A stretch of 64,000 nucleotides of DNA from contig JAFTKA010000002.1 of NCBI GenBank assembly GCA_017456105.1, forward strand, positions 62,001 to 126,000, written 5' to 3'. Position numbers and translations under genes: made by a program. Every line of letters starts with the position of its first letter. Position 1 is the stretch's first letter. This DNA is from Oscillospiraceae bacterium. GTDB lineage: Bacteria > Bacillota_A > Clostridia > Oscillospirales > Oscillospiraceae. Positions 25,374 through 33,970 of this stretch are shown one piece after another. Under the pieces are notes generated by a model. That model had not been told where the DNA came from. It saw only the letters and a list, made by a program, of their open reading frames with translations, and searched no databases.

Positions 25374-26810
25374 TCACATTCTGGCAATTTCCAAAGCCGC
25401 CTTGTACAAGGCACAGAACTTCTGATATTTCTTCTCCAAAAACTCACTTTTCTGGGGAGCATAGCAAGCCGCCATAGAAACGCAATGCTTGGCCGCCTCC
25501 GCATAATCTGCAAACCGTCCGTCAGAAACACCTGCGATCATGGCCGCACCCAAACAGGCCGCCTCCTGCTCTTTCGGCACATTGACGGAAAGTCCCGTAA
25601 TATCCGCCTGCATCTGACACCAGGTAGGACTCTTTGCACCGCCGCCGGTGGCCATAATGGCCCTGCAGGTGGTGCCGCTGCGATCTAATGCCTCGCAGTT
25701 TTTCCGCAGCATGAAGGACACGCCCTCCATAACCGCCCTTGCCATATGGAACTTGTCGTGCTCCTGCCGCAGACCCCAAAATACACCGGTAGCGTCGCTG
25801 TCAAACTCCGGAGCACTGACACCCACCAAATAGGGGAGGAACAGCAATTCGTCCTTGCCCTCTCTTGCTTCCAAAACCTCATTGAGCTTGCCGTAGTCCA
25901 CGCCCTCCATGCAGGTGCGTCTGAACCACTCCAAGCTCACACCGCCGCTTTCAGCCACCGGCAGCAGCACATAGGTGTCCGGCAAAAAGCCGTAATGCAC
26001 TGCAATCTCGGACTCCCGATTGACTGTTTCTGCCATCACGGACAGAGCCATCACCGTGCCGGTGGACAGGGTAATGCCGCCGGGGGTGCAGTTGCCCGTA
26101 CCGATCATACCGGCAAAATGATCCAGCGTGCCGATATTCACGATTCCGTCGCCCAAACCCAGCTCCGGCAAAAGCTTACCTGCCACAGAGCAGGGCTCAG
26201 CCAAAGGTGGCAGCCGGCCCTCGTCAATACCAATGGCAGAGAGCATCTGACGCCAGTAGCACTTTTTGTAAATATCAAAATACAGACTAAAGGTAGCGAT
26301 GGACATATCTGCCAGTTTCTTTCCTGTCAGATAGTACACCACATAGTCTTTCAGAAGCATAAAGGTTTCCGCACCCTCATAAATCTCAGGCCGGTTTTCC
26401 TTCAGCCACAGAATTTTCGTGGCGGGCCAGGTCGGCAGTACCGCCTGCTGACCGGTAACGGAGCGAACCACCTCCGGGGGAAACTGCTTTTCCAGCACCT
26501 TGCATTGTTCAGCAGATCGCTCGTCCATCCAGGAGATGGCGTTCATCATGGGCTTGCCGTCTTTGCCCACCACCACCAGAGATTCTGCCTGACCGGTGAA
26601 AGCCAGCTGACGCACAGGCTCCTTGGCATCATTCACTAGCTGTTTCAAAAGTGCAACCAAATCCTCGCAGTAAACAGCCGCGTCAAATTCCACCACGCCC
26701 CCGTCCCGAATGTACTCCACAGGACGGCTGAGCCGGGAAACCAGGGTAAATTCACTGTCATAGAGGGCGGCCTTGATGTTGGTGCTGCCCAGATCGATTC
26801 CTATGTACAT
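25374..26810 (-). CDS. FGGY-family carbohydrate kinase (xylulokinase-like)
   Basis: A 478-aa sugar kinase. Motifs: MYIGIDLGSTNIKAALYD (phosphate 1), SWMDERSAEQC near residue 97, ATKILWLKENRPEIY, TLSTGTVMALSVMAE near 258 (phosphate 2) and ATGGGAKSPTWCQMQADITG near 397 (FGGY signature 2 region). The start at 26810 is set by GGGAGG and IGIDLG; an upstream in-frame ATG lies in the promoter. The phosphorylated sugar could feed the SIS, TIM-like, NagA-like and NagB-like enzymes. Xylulose is only one candidate, as no xylA is adjacent. Confidence 0.87.
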   Translation of the reverse strand: MYIGIDLGSTNIKAALYDSEFTLVSRLSRPVEYIRDGGVVEFDAAVYCEDLVALLKQLVNDAKEPVRQLAFTGQAESLVVVGKDGKPMMNAISWMDERSAEQCKVLEKQFPPEVVRSVTGQQAVLPTWPATKILWLKENRPEIYEGAETFMLLKDYVVYYLTGKKLADMSIATFSLYFDIYKKCYWRQMLSAIGIDEGRLPPLAEPCSVAGKLLPELGLGDGIVNIGTLDHFAGMIGTGNCTPGGITLSTGTVMALSVMAETVNRESEIAVHYGFLPDTYVLLPVAESGGVSLEWFRRTCMEGVDYGKLNEVLEAREGKDELLFLPYLVGVSAPEFDSDATGVFWGLRQEHDKFHMARAVMEGVSFMLRKNCEALDRSGTTCRAIMATGGGAKSPTWCQMQADITGLSVNVPKEQEAACLGAAMIAGVSDGRFADYAEAAKHCVSMAACYAPQKSEFLEKKYQKFCALYKAALEIARM

Positions 26811-26837
26811 GGGGTAACCTCCCAAAGCTTTTTTATG

Positions 26838-26843
26838 ATTATA
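26838..26843 (-). promoter_or_regulatory. Extended -10 promoter for the FGGY kinase
   Basis: On minus: TATAAT preceded by TGG, an extended -10 (TGnTATAAT). The matching -35 is poor, as is usual for this class. Confidence 0.65.
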
Positions 26844-26859
26844 CCATAAACAGCGAGGC

Positions 26860-26887
26860 TTGAAAAGCCCCAAAGACGTGATATAAT
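26860..26887 (+). promoter_or_regulatory. Sigma-A promoter for the Cys-rich protein at 26908
   Basis: TTGAAA (26860-26865) and TATAAT (26882-26887), spacer 16 bp; ribosome site AAAAGGAG and start follow within 20 nt. Confidence 0.8.
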
Positions 26888-26907
26888 GAGGAAAAGGAGT
26901 TGAGATC

Positions 26908-27648
26908 ATGAAAGAATACATCGAAACCATTCCTGTAAACGATGCCTTTTCCTCCGAGGACGAATGTCCTTTTTGTTATTTAGAGAGAATGTCCGAGCAG
27001 CGGACGATCCGCTACGTACTAGGCCCGGGGGCCAGCTATATGGAGCCCGACGTCCGTGCCGCCACCGACCAGGAGGGCTTTTGTGCTGAGCATTACCAAA
27101 AGCTCTACGATTTCGGAAATGCCTTAGGCAATGCCCTGATGCTGCAAAGCCGTTACGTGGGTCTGCTGCTGGAGCTGGAAAAAGCGAAAGAAGATTTTTC
27201 TATGCCGGACAAACGCTCCCTGTTCAAAAAGGAAACCGGAGAAACTTCAATCGAAGCCTGGGCCAAGCGGGACAGCTGCTACATCTGCCGTAAGAACAAA
27301 GAGAATATGGATAGGTATTATACCACCTTCTTTGCCCTGATCAAAGAGGAAGAATTCCGTAACCGGGTGGAAAATAGCAAGGGCTTTTGTATGCGGCATT
27401 TTTCCGAGCTTTTAAATGCCGCAAAAACGCACCTTCCCAACAATCAAAGGCAGTGGTTCTACGATACCGCGATCCGCTTGGTGGAGGATAACCTCCACCG
27501 GGTCAAAGCCGATATCGACCACTTTGTCAGCATGTTCGACTACCGCAGTGCCGGCAAGGACTGGGGCACAGCCCGGGACGCAGTAACCCGCGGCATGCAA
27601 AAGCTCCAGGGTCGCCACCCCGCCGACCCTCCCTACAAGGATAAATAA
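26908..27648 (+). CDS. Cys-rich metal-binding-like protein (DUF6062-like)
   Basis: A 246-aa soluble protein of unknown function. It has two similar halves, each with a CxxC pair followed by a Gly-Phe-Cys-x-x-His: CPFC (residue about 21) with GFCAEH (about 54), and CYIC (about 125) with GFCMRH (about 161). This spacing suggests two zinc or other metal sites made by an internal duplication. I recall such proteins as DUF6062 in Clostridia, which I cannot verify here. It has its own promoter and no operon partner. Confidence 0.7.
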   Translation: MKEYIETIPVNDAFSSEDECPFCYLERMSEQRTIRYVLGPGASYMEPDVRAATDQEGFCAEHYQKLYDFGNALGNALMLQSRYVGLLLELEKAKEDFSMPDKRSLFKKETGETSIEAWAKRDSCYICRKNKENMDRYYTTFFALIKEEEFRNRVENSKGFCMRHFSELLNAAKTHLPNNQRQWFYDTAIRLVEDNLHRVKADIDHFVSMFDYRSAGKDWGTARDAVTRGMQKLQGRHPADPPYKDK

Positions 27649-27650
27649 AC

Positions 27651-27675
27651 GTAGGGAATGCATCTATGCTTCCGC
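27651..27675. repeat. GTAGGG hairpin repeat, damaged copy
   Basis: GTAGGGAATGCATCTATGC then TTCCGC: as at 20219 but with one palindrome arm shortened. Confidence 0.65.
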
Positions 27676-27706
27676 TTTTTGGAGCGAAAACCCTATCAAA
27701 TAACAG

Positions 27707-27820
27707 GCGTCATCCCGAGTGAAGCGTAGCGGAATCGAGGGATCTTCGCACTGCATGACTGTTCAGCAGAATCGAAACTGCGTAGATTCTTCGACTCGCT
27801 CTGCTCGCTCAGAATGACGC
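27707..27820. repeat. 114-bp inverted-repeat element with GCGTCAT ends
   Basis: The left end GCGTCATCCCGAGTGAAGC and the inverted right end (GCGTCATTCTGAGCGAGC on minus) match imperfectly over about 30 bp. There is no ORF. A solo relative of one end is at 43292-43325. Together with 27651-27675 it fills the 233-bp gene-free gap. Confidence 0.65.
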
Positions 27821-27847
27821 GTTGGTCGGAATAGATACATATAAACC

Positions 27848-27877
27848 CGGGCGTGTTGCCATTTGGCAACACGCCCG
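27848..27877 (-). terminator. Terminator-like stem-loop of the citrate operon
   Basis: GGGCGTGTTGCC-ATTT-GGCAACACGCCC, a 12-bp stem with one more C-G pair outside. On minus the downstream run is short (GGGTTTAT). Confidence 0.8.
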
Positions 27878-27881
27878 AACT

Positions 27882-28994
27882 TTATAGAATCTCCAAAAGC
27901 TTGTGGGTAAAGGCTTCACCGGTTGCACCGGTCTTATCTCCGGTAACGGTGAGAGGATTGCTTGCCAATGCCTTTTCCAGCCGCTCCGCTTTCTCCGTAC
28001 GGCCAATATGCCGCAGCAGCATAGCGGAGGCCTTCATAATACTTGCCGGGCTTGCGTAGTCGCCCAGGCCCTCCTCCAGAAGACGGGGAGCAGAGCCGTG
28101 AATGGCTTCGAACATGGCAAACCGATCGCCCATATTGGCACTGCCTGCCGTACCCACACCGCCCTGAATTTGAGCGGCCTCATCGGTGATAATGTCGCCG
28201 TAGAGGTTGGGCAGCAGGAATACCTGGAACTGATTCCGAATACTCTCATTGACCAGGTTCGCGGTCATAATGTCGATGTACCACTCATCGGTGGTGATCT
28301 CCGGGTACTCTTTTGCGATCTCTTGACAAATGGCAGAAAACTTGCCGTCCGTCTTTTTCATAATATTGGCTTTGGTAACCACGGACACCCGGGTCTTTCC
28401 GTTCTGCCGGGCATAATCGAAGGCTGCCCTTGCAATTCTGCGAGTGCCGGCATCGGTGGTAACCTTAAAGTCCACCGCCATACCGGGCAGGTCAATACCC
28501 TTACTGCCGAGAACATACTCGCCCTCGGTGTTCTCCCGATAGAAGACCCAGTCAATGCCCTGCTCCGGAAGACATACGGGCCGCACATTGGCGTACAGAT
28601 CCAGTTCCCGACGGAGTGTTACATTGGCACTTTCCATTTTGCCGCCCTTGGGGGTGGTGGTAGGGCCTTTTAAAAGCACATCGCAGGACTTGATAGCGGA
28701 CAAAACGTCGTCAGGAACAGACTTGTTTAGAGCCAGCCGGTTTTCGATGGTCAGACCCTCGATTTTCTTCAAAACGATACTGCCGGAAGCCAGCTCATCG
28801 GCAAGGAGCTTTTCCAAAACCCGCAGAGCCTCACGCATAATGATAGGGCCGATGCCGTCGCCGTCAATGATACCGATGGTAACCACTTCTTTTGCAGAAT
28901 AATCCACCTTCTCGGCACGCATATTGGTAAGCCTTTCCTGCTGCTCTTCTAGTAGCTTTCTAAAATGTTCACAGGCAAGATCCAGTTCTGTCAT
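27882..28994 (-). CDS. icd: Isocitrate dehydrogenase, NAD(P)-dependent
   Basis: Oxidatively decarboxylates isocitrate to 2-oxoglutarate, the precursor of glutamate. The 370-aa length fits the short isocitrate/isopropylmalate dehydrogenase family. Motifs: GIIDGDGIGP, SANVTLRRELDLYANVRP (substrate Ser and Arg residues; isocitrate type), YRENTEGEY, KANIMKKTDG, NLYGDIITDEAAQIQGGVG and EAIHGSAP (cofactor loop). An N-terminal extension of about 35 residues is unusual. The start overlaps the aconitase stop by 4 nt, the last gene of the citrate operon. Confidence 0.9.
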   Translation of the reverse strand: MTELDLACEHFRKLLEEQQERLTNMRAEKVDYSAKEVVTIGIIDGDGIGPIIMREALRVLEKLLADELASGSIVLKKIEGLTIENRLALNKSVPDDVLSAIKSCDVLLKGPTTTPKGGKMESANVTLRRELDLYANVRPVCLPEQGIDWVFYRENTEGEYVLGSKGIDLPGMAVDFKVTTDAGTRRIARAAFDYARQNGKTRVSVVTKANIMKKTDGKFSAICQEIAKEYPEITTDEWYIDIMTANLVNESIRNQFQVFLLPNLYGDIITDEAAQIQGGVGTAGSANMGDRFAMFEAIHGSAPRLLEEGLGDYASPASIMKASAMLLRHIGRTEKAERLEKALASNPLTVTGDKTGATGEAFTHKLLEIL

Positions 28995-30916
28995 TTTCCT
29001 GCCTCCTTCGTATAGTTCAGCAGACCACCTGCCATCAAAATATCCTTCTGACGATCAGTAAAGCTGCCCAACAGGGTAATTTTGGATTCACCGGCAGTCA
29101 GGATAAACTCACCCTTCTCCATACCGGCCTTCAGGTTGGTCAACGTCAGCATATCCTCTTGATTCAGCTTGTCATAGTCCGCAGGATCAGAGAAGGTCAG
29201 AGGCAGAATACCGGCGTTAATGAGGTTTGCCACGTGGATCCGGGCAAAGCTCTTGGCGATGACACAGCGAATGCCCAAATACATGGGGACCAATGCCGCG
29301 TGCTCCCGGGAAGAGCCCTGACCGTAATTGCTGCCGCCCACGATAATACCGTCGCCGGCTTTCTTTGCCCGCTCCGGGAAGGAGGGGTCGCAGACCTCAA
29401 AGCAGAACTTGGAGAGGAACGGAATGTTGGACCGATAGGGGAGGATCTTTGCACCGGCAGGCATAATGTGATCGGTGGTGATGTTGTCGCCCACCTTCAA
29501 TACCAGCGGAGCGGAAAGAGTGTCCGTAAAGGGCTTGCTCTTGGGAAACTCCTTGATGTTCGGGCCTCTGAGAACCTCCACACTGGCAGCGTCCTTTTCG
29601 CTGGCCGGTGGCAAAATGGCGGAGTCGTCAATCAGGAACTGCTCCGGCATGGTAATTTCTCCAATGGGCTCCATGGTGGTGGGGTCAGTGATATAGCCGG
29701 TCAGGGCAGCAGCCACGGCAGTCTCCGGGGAGACCAGATAAACCTGTCCGTCTCTTGTGCCGCTGCGGCCTTCAAAGTTCCGGTTAAAGGTACGCAGGCT
29801 CACACCGCCGGAGTTGGGGGAGAAGCCCATACCAATGCAAGGGCCGCAGGCACACTCCAGAACTCTTGCCCCGCTGGCGATGATCTTGGACAGAGCACCG
29901 CAATCGGCCATCATTCTGAGAACCTGCTTGGAGCCGGGGGAAATGGACAGACTGACAGAAGGATCCACCGTCTTTCCGTCCAGCATGGCGGCTACCTTCA
30001 GCATATCCTGTAGGGAGGAATTGGTGCAAGAGCCGATACAGACCTGATCCACCTTTACATTTTTCAGTGAGCTGACGGCTACTACGTTGTCAGGACTGTG
30101 GGGACAGGCGATCATGGGCTCTAATTTACTTAAGTCAATGTCAATGATCCGGTCATAAACCGCGTCAGGATCGCTTTCCAGAGGCACAAAATCCTCACCC
30201 CGACCCTCTGCCACCAGGAAAGCCCTGGTAACCTCGTCCGAGGGGAAAATGGAGGTGGTAGCACCCAGCTCCGTACCCATATTGGTGATGGTTGCCCGCT
30301 GGGGAACGCTCAGGGTCTTGATACCCTCACCGCCCCATTCAATGATTGCACCCACACCGCCCTTGACGGAGAGGATCCGCAGCAGCTCTAAAGATACGTC
30401 CTTAGCGGTAACAAAGGGACGCAGAGAGCCGGTCAGATTTACCTTGAATATCTTGGGCATGGTGATGTAGTAAGCACCGCCGCCCATGGCAACCGCCACG
30501 TCCAGACCGCCTGCACCGAAAGCCAACATGCCGATACCGCCGGCTGTGGGGGTGTGGCTGTCAGAGCCGATAAGGGTCTTTCCGGGGACACCAAACCGCT
30601 CCAAATGGACCTGATGGCAGATGCCGTTGCCGGGACGGGAGAAGTAAATGCCGTGCTTTTTGGCAACGGACTGTAAGTATCTGTGATCGTCAGCGTTTTC
30701 AAAGCCGGACTGGAGGGTGTTGTGATCCACATAGGCAACACTCCGCTCGGTTTTTACCCGGGGGATACCCATGGTCTCAAACTCCAAATAGGCCATCGTT
30801 CCGGTGGCGTCCTGAGTCAGGGTCTGATCGATCTTCAAAGCAACCTCACTGCCGGGGGTCATATCCCCGCCTACGAGGTGGGCTTTAATAATTTTCTGGG
30901 AAATCGTCATTGCCAT
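28991..30916 (-). CDS. acnA: Aconitate hydratase
   Basis: Interconverts citrate and isocitrate with a 4Fe-4S cluster. The 641-aa protein has an N-terminal LeuC-like and C-terminal LeuD-like domain. Cluster Cys ligands are in CIGSCTNSSL and CACGPCIGMGFSPNSGG; swivel-domain residues GSNYGQGSSREHAALVPM are present. The start at 30916 is preceded by GGAGAGG; the frame stays open upstream but lies inside the GntR gene. It overlaps the GntR gene by 32 bp and icd by 4 bp. The length matches the short bacterial aconitase class, not the 890-aa AcnA. Confidence 0.93.
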   Translation of the reverse strand: MAMTISQKIIKAHLVGGDMTPGSEVALKIDQTLTQDATGTMAYLEFETMGIPRVKTERSVAYVDHNTLQSGFENADDHRYLQSVAKKHGIYFSRPGNGICHQVHLERFGVPGKTLIGSDSHTPTAGGIGMLAFGAGGLDVAVAMGGGAYYITMPKIFKVNLTGSLRPFVTAKDVSLELLRILSVKGGVGAIIEWGGEGIKTLSVPQRATITNMGTELGATTSIFPSDEVTRAFLVAEGRGEDFVPLESDPDAVYDRIIDIDLSKLEPMIACPHSPDNVVAVSSLKNVKVDQVCIGSCTNSSLQDMLKVAAMLDGKTVDPSVSLSISPGSKQVLRMMADCGALSKIIASGARVLECACGPCIGMGFSPNSGGVSLRTFNRNFEGRSGTRDGQVYLVSPETAVAAALTGYITDPTTMEPIGEITMPEQFLIDDSAILPPASEKDAASVEVLRGPNIKEFPKSKPFTDTLSAPLVLKVGDNITTDHIMPAGAKILPYRSNIPFLSKFCFEVCDPSFPERAKKAGDGIIVGGSNYGQGSSREHAALVPMYLGIRCVIAKSFARIHVANLINAGILPLTFSDPADYDKLNQEDMLTLTNLKAGMEKGEFILTAGESKITLLGSFTDRQKDILMAGGLLNYTKEAGK

Positions 30917-31562
30917 GGAATCTGATCCTCTCCATAATGTTTTTCTTTGCGTGTTCAATATGCTCCTTTGTGAGCTTTTCTGCCAGTTCGGCATCGCCTG
31001 CGGCAATGGCATCAAAGATCTTCCGGTGTTCTGCCGGGATATGGGCAGTCCGGTTGGGATCAGCGATGGAGACCTTGCGGTAACGCTGGGTCTTCCGGTG
31101 CAGGGGAACAAGAGTCTCCTCAATGACCGCGTGGCCGCTGTACTTGCAGATCAGGCCATGGAAATTGCTGTCGGTGATCTGTACGTGGTCAATATCGCCC
31201 TTGGAAGCGTAGAATTCCTGCAGGTCCACGGTGTGCCGAAGCTCCTCCAGCTCCTGCGGAAGAATATTCTTTGTACAGTAGTAGGCCGCCAGACCCTCCA
31301 CCCGCAGACGAATATCCATAATATCCTGCAGGTCCGCAGGGGAAATGCCCACTACCATAGAGCCCCGGGAGGTCTCCGTAATGAGCCGCTCCTGGGTCAG
31401 ACGGCGGAGAGCCTCCCGAATGGGGGTACGGCTGACGCCCAGCTTCTCCGCCAGCATCAGCTCCGTTAAAAGCTCACCCCGGGGGTAGACACCGAAAATA
31501 ATATCATCTTCCAATTTTTCAAAAACCTGATCCGCCAGAGAAATTGTCTTAAACTGTGCCAT
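30885..31562 (-). CDS. GntR-family regulator (FadR/FCD subfamily)
   Basis: A 225-aa repressor-like protein. Residues about 10-75 are the winged helix (LLTELMLAEKLGVSRTPIREALRRL); residues about 85-215 are the all-helical FCD ligand domain with metal-binding His residues (HIPAEHRKIFDAIAAGD and others). It is encoded inside the citrate operon between citrate synthase and aconitase, so it likely controls this operon through the palindrome at 32994-33007, with citrate or 2-oxoglutarate as plausible but unproven effectors. Confidence 0.9.
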   Translation of the reverse strand: MAQFKTISLADQVFEKLEDDIIFGVYPRGELLTELMLAEKLGVSRTPIREALRRLTQERLITETSRGSMVVGISPADLQDIMDIRLRVEGLAAYYCTKNILPQELEELRHTVDLQEFYASKGDIDHVQITDSNFHGLICKYSGHAVIEETLVPLHRKTQRYRKVSIADPNRTAHIPAEHRKIFDAIAAGDAELAEKLTKEHIEHAKKNIMERIRFHGNDDFPENY

Positions 31563-31575
31563 AATAGCCTCCTAC

Positions 31576-32952
31576 TTACAATCGCTGAAACCGGCCGGGA
31601 GCCAGTTCGTCGATCTTGTCTTCAATTTCCTTGTTGGACAGAACGGTCTGCCGTCCGTCCTCATATTCCTTGTCGATCCATTCCTTCAGCTTCACCACCA
31701 GGTCGTCCTTTTTGGTGATGACCGCATCGCCCTTCAGCCGATAGGCTTCATTGATCCAGTAAGCGATGCCTGCCAGGCCTGAGGTCTTGCTGATCTGCAC
31801 AGAGGCAGAGCGGTTGAGAAGCTTCTTGGTGTCGAAGATATTGTAGATCTCCTCGTCCTTCAGAAGACCGTCTGCGTGAATACCGGCACGGGTAACATTG
31901 AAATTTCTGCCCACAAAGGGAGTCATGGGCGGAATGTGATAACCCATCTCCTGCTGGAAATAATCGGCGATCTCGGTAATCACCGTGGGATCCATACCGT
32001 CAAAAGAGCCGCGAAGTGCCGCATATTCAAAAACCATGGCCTCCAGGGGGATATTGCCGGTACGCTCACCGATACCCAGTAAAGAGCAGTTGACCGCACA
32101 AGCACCGTAAAGCCATGCAGTGGAGGCATTATCCACCGCCTTGTAGAAGTCATTGTGGCCGTGCCACTCCAGACACTCGCTGGGAACATCGGAGTAGTGC
32201 TGCAGACCGTAAATGATACCGGCAACGCTCCGGGGCAGGGCAGCTTCCGTGTAGGGAACGCCGTAGCCCATGGTGTCGCAGGCCCGGATCTTTACGGGGA
32301 TTCCCGCCTGCCGGGACAGAGCCTGCAGTTCGTTGACAAAGGGAACGACGAAACCGTAGAAATCCGCTCTTGTAATGTCCTCCAAATGGCAGCGGGGGAT
32401 AACGCCCGCATCAAAGGCATCGGAAACGGCGGCCAGGTAGTGATCCAGAGCCTGCTTCCGGGTCATCTTCATCTTCTTAAAGATATGATAGTCGCTGCAG
32501 CTGACCAAAATGCCGGTCTCCTTGATGCCCAAATCCCGGACCATCTTGAAGTCTTCCTTGTTGGCTCTGATCCAGGTGGTGATCTCCGGGAAACGCAGAC
32601 CCAGCTCCTGACATTTTGCAATGGCGTCCCGGTCTTTTTTGCTGTAGGCAAAAAACTCGGTCTGCCGGATAATGCCGTAAGGACCGCCCAGCTTGGACAA
32701 AAGCTTATAGATGTTCACGATCTGCTCCACAGAATAAGGCTCTACAGACTGCTGACCGTCCCGCAGGGAGGTGTCAGTGATCCAGATCTCCTCGGGCATA
32801 TTGATAGGCACTCTGCGGTGGTTAAAGGCGATCTTGGGAACCGCCTCGTATTCATAGATCTCCCGCTGCAGATTGGGCTCTTCAATATCCTGCAGAGAGT
32901 ATTTATAGGAGTTTCTCTCCAGCAAATTTGTCTTCTTCGAAATTTCCAGCAT
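31576..32952 (-). CDS. Re-type citrate synthase (isopropylmalate synthase-like)
   Basis: Condenses acetyl-CoA and oxaloacetate with Re stereochemistry. The 458-aa protein belongs to the HMGL-like/isopropylmalate synthase TIM-barrel family: ITDTSLRDGQQSVEPYSVEQ, RACDTMGYGVPYTEAALP, EWHGHNDFYKAVDNA (metal HxH) and LLGIGERTGNIPLEAM. Homocitrate synthase is an alternative by sequence alone, but the operon with aconitase and isocitrate dehydrogenase, the absence of lysine or leucine genes and a length like the C. kluyveri enzyme support Re-citrate synthase. RBS GGAAGGAAGGG. Confidence 0.87.
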   Translation of the reverse strand: MLEISKKTNLLERNSYKYSLQDIEEPNLQREIYEYEAVPKIAFNHRRVPINMPEEIWITDTSLRDGQQSVEPYSVEQIVNIYKLLSKLGGPYGIIRQTEFFAYSKKDRDAIAKCQELGLRFPEITTWIRANKEDFKMVRDLGIKETGILVSCSDYHIFKKMKMTRKQALDHYLAAVSDAFDAGVIPRCHLEDITRADFYGFVVPFVNELQALSRQAGIPVKIRACDTMGYGVPYTEAALPRSVAGIIYGLQHYSDVPSECLEWHGHNDFYKAVDNASTAWLYGACAVNCSLLGIGERTGNIPLEAMVFEYAALRGSFDGMDPTVITEIADYFQQEMGYHIPPMTPFVGRNFNVTRAGIHADGLLKDEEIYNIFDTKKLLNRSASVQISKTSGLAGIAYWINEAYRLKGDAVITKKDDLVVKLKEWIDKEYEDGRQTVLSNKEIEDKIDELAPGRFQRL

Positions 32953-32993
32953 TTTTTATCCCTTCCTTCCTCGTCCCAAAACGCCAAAAATTA

Positions 32994-33036
32994 GTATGAT
33001 TGCATACAATTATAATTGGTTTTTCAAAAAAGTCAA
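32994..33036 (-). promoter_or_regulatory. Promoter and GntR-type operator of the citrate operon
   Basis: On minus: TTGACT (33031-33036), 16-bp spacer, TATAAT (33009-33014). Immediately downstream is the perfect palindrome GTATG-CAAT-CATAC (32994-33007), which covers the expected start of transcription. This form fits FadR-subfamily operators, so autoregulation by the GntR protein of the operon is likely. Confidence 0.8.
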
Positions 33037-33142
33037 GGGGGAGAGGGTGTCCTTTTTGTGTCGGAATGTGGGCTTGATTTGGGTTAAAAGAAAGCTTGCT
33101 GCGGGGATTATGGAGGGTCGTTGTACGGTTAGGGGTAGAGAG

Positions 33143-33172
33143 AAAGCCTGTTGCGATTGCAACAGGCTTTTG
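33143..33172. terminator. Stem-loop terminator after the HAD gene
   Basis: AAAGCCTGTTGC-GATT-GCAACAGGCTTT, a perfect 12-bp stem directly after the minus-strand stop. The base between 33040 and 33140 otherwise holds nothing I can identify. Confidence 0.85.
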
Positions 33173-33173
33173 T

Positions 33174-33968
33174 TTAATGAGTTAATTCTGTTAGGATTTC
33201 GGCGGCGGAGGAGAGGGTCAGGTGGGGTTTGTCTTCGGAGGCGGCTAAGATCTCCGGGGTGGTTTCGCCGCTCAGCACCAAAATGCTGAAAATGCCGGCA
33301 TTTAAGCCGCTTTTTACGTCCGTATAGATCCGGTCGCCTACCACGCAGGTCTCGTCTTTCCCGTAGCCCCACCGCTCCATGGCAAGCTCCGGCATTAAGG
33401 GGCTGGGCTTTCCGATGACCACCGGCCGCTTTCCGGTGGCGTTGAAGATCATCTGACAGACACTGCCGCAGTCCGGCACAGAGCCAAATTCTGTGGGACA
33501 AACCAAGTCCGGATTTGTTGCGATATAGGGGACTTCACGGGTCAAAAGCAGGAAGGATACATCAGACAGTTTCTGAAATGTCAGCTCCGTATCAAAGCCC
33601 ATGACGATGCACTGAGCTTGATCCGTATCTTCTGTAACGGTGAAACCCTCGCTGCGGAGCTCCTCCTTCAAGGATTCCGTGCCGCAGACGTAAAGTGTTT
33701 GCCCCTCATGGTGCTTATGCAGATAATAGGCAGTTGCCTGAGAAGAGGTGATAAAGTCCTCTTTTGTGGCGGTGATGCCCAATTTCTCCAGCTTTTTTAC
33801 ATAGTCGGCAACGCTTTTGGAGGAGTTGTTGGTCATAAACAGGTATTTGCCGCCCTGATCCTTAATGGTTTGCAGTAGCTCCCTGGTAAAAGGATAGAGC
33901 CTGTTACCCAAATACAGCGTGCCGTCCATATCGAACAGGAACAGCTTCATTTGCTTGATGCGATCCAT
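33174..33968 (-). CDS. HAD-superfamily (IIA, NagD-like) sugar phosphatase
   Basis: A 264-aa cytosolic phosphatase. Motif I is LFLFDMDGTLYLGNRLYPF (nucleophile Asp and acid Asp), motif II is FMTNNSSKSVADY, and the C-terminal motif IV is CVVGDRIYTDVKSGLNAG. The cap is of C2 type, as in NagD and p-nitrophenyl phosphatases. The start at 33968 follows AGGAG. It is the last gene of the GH13 operon, 2 bp after the small Cys protein. The substrate is probably a sugar or nucleotide phosphate. Confidence 0.88.
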   Translation of the reverse strand: MDRIKQMKLFLFDMDGTLYLGNRLYPFTRELLQTIKDQGGKYLFMTNNSSKSVADYVKKLEKLGITATKEDFITSSQATAYYLHKHHEGQTLYVCGTESLKEELRSEGFTVTEDTDQAQCIVMGFDTELTFQKLSDVSFLLLTREVPYIATNPDLVCPTEFGSVPDCGSVCQMIFNATGKRPVVIGKPSPLMPELAMERWGYGKDETCVVGDRIYTDVKSGLNAGIFSILVLSGETTPEILAASEDKPHLTLSSAAEILTELTH

Positions 33969-33970
33969 AA

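Noticed and set aside
31576..32952. Homocitrate or isopropylmalate synthase
   Set aside because: Sequence family allows it, but the operon with aconitase and isocitrate dehydrogenase and the lack of leu or lys genes favour Re-citrate synthase.
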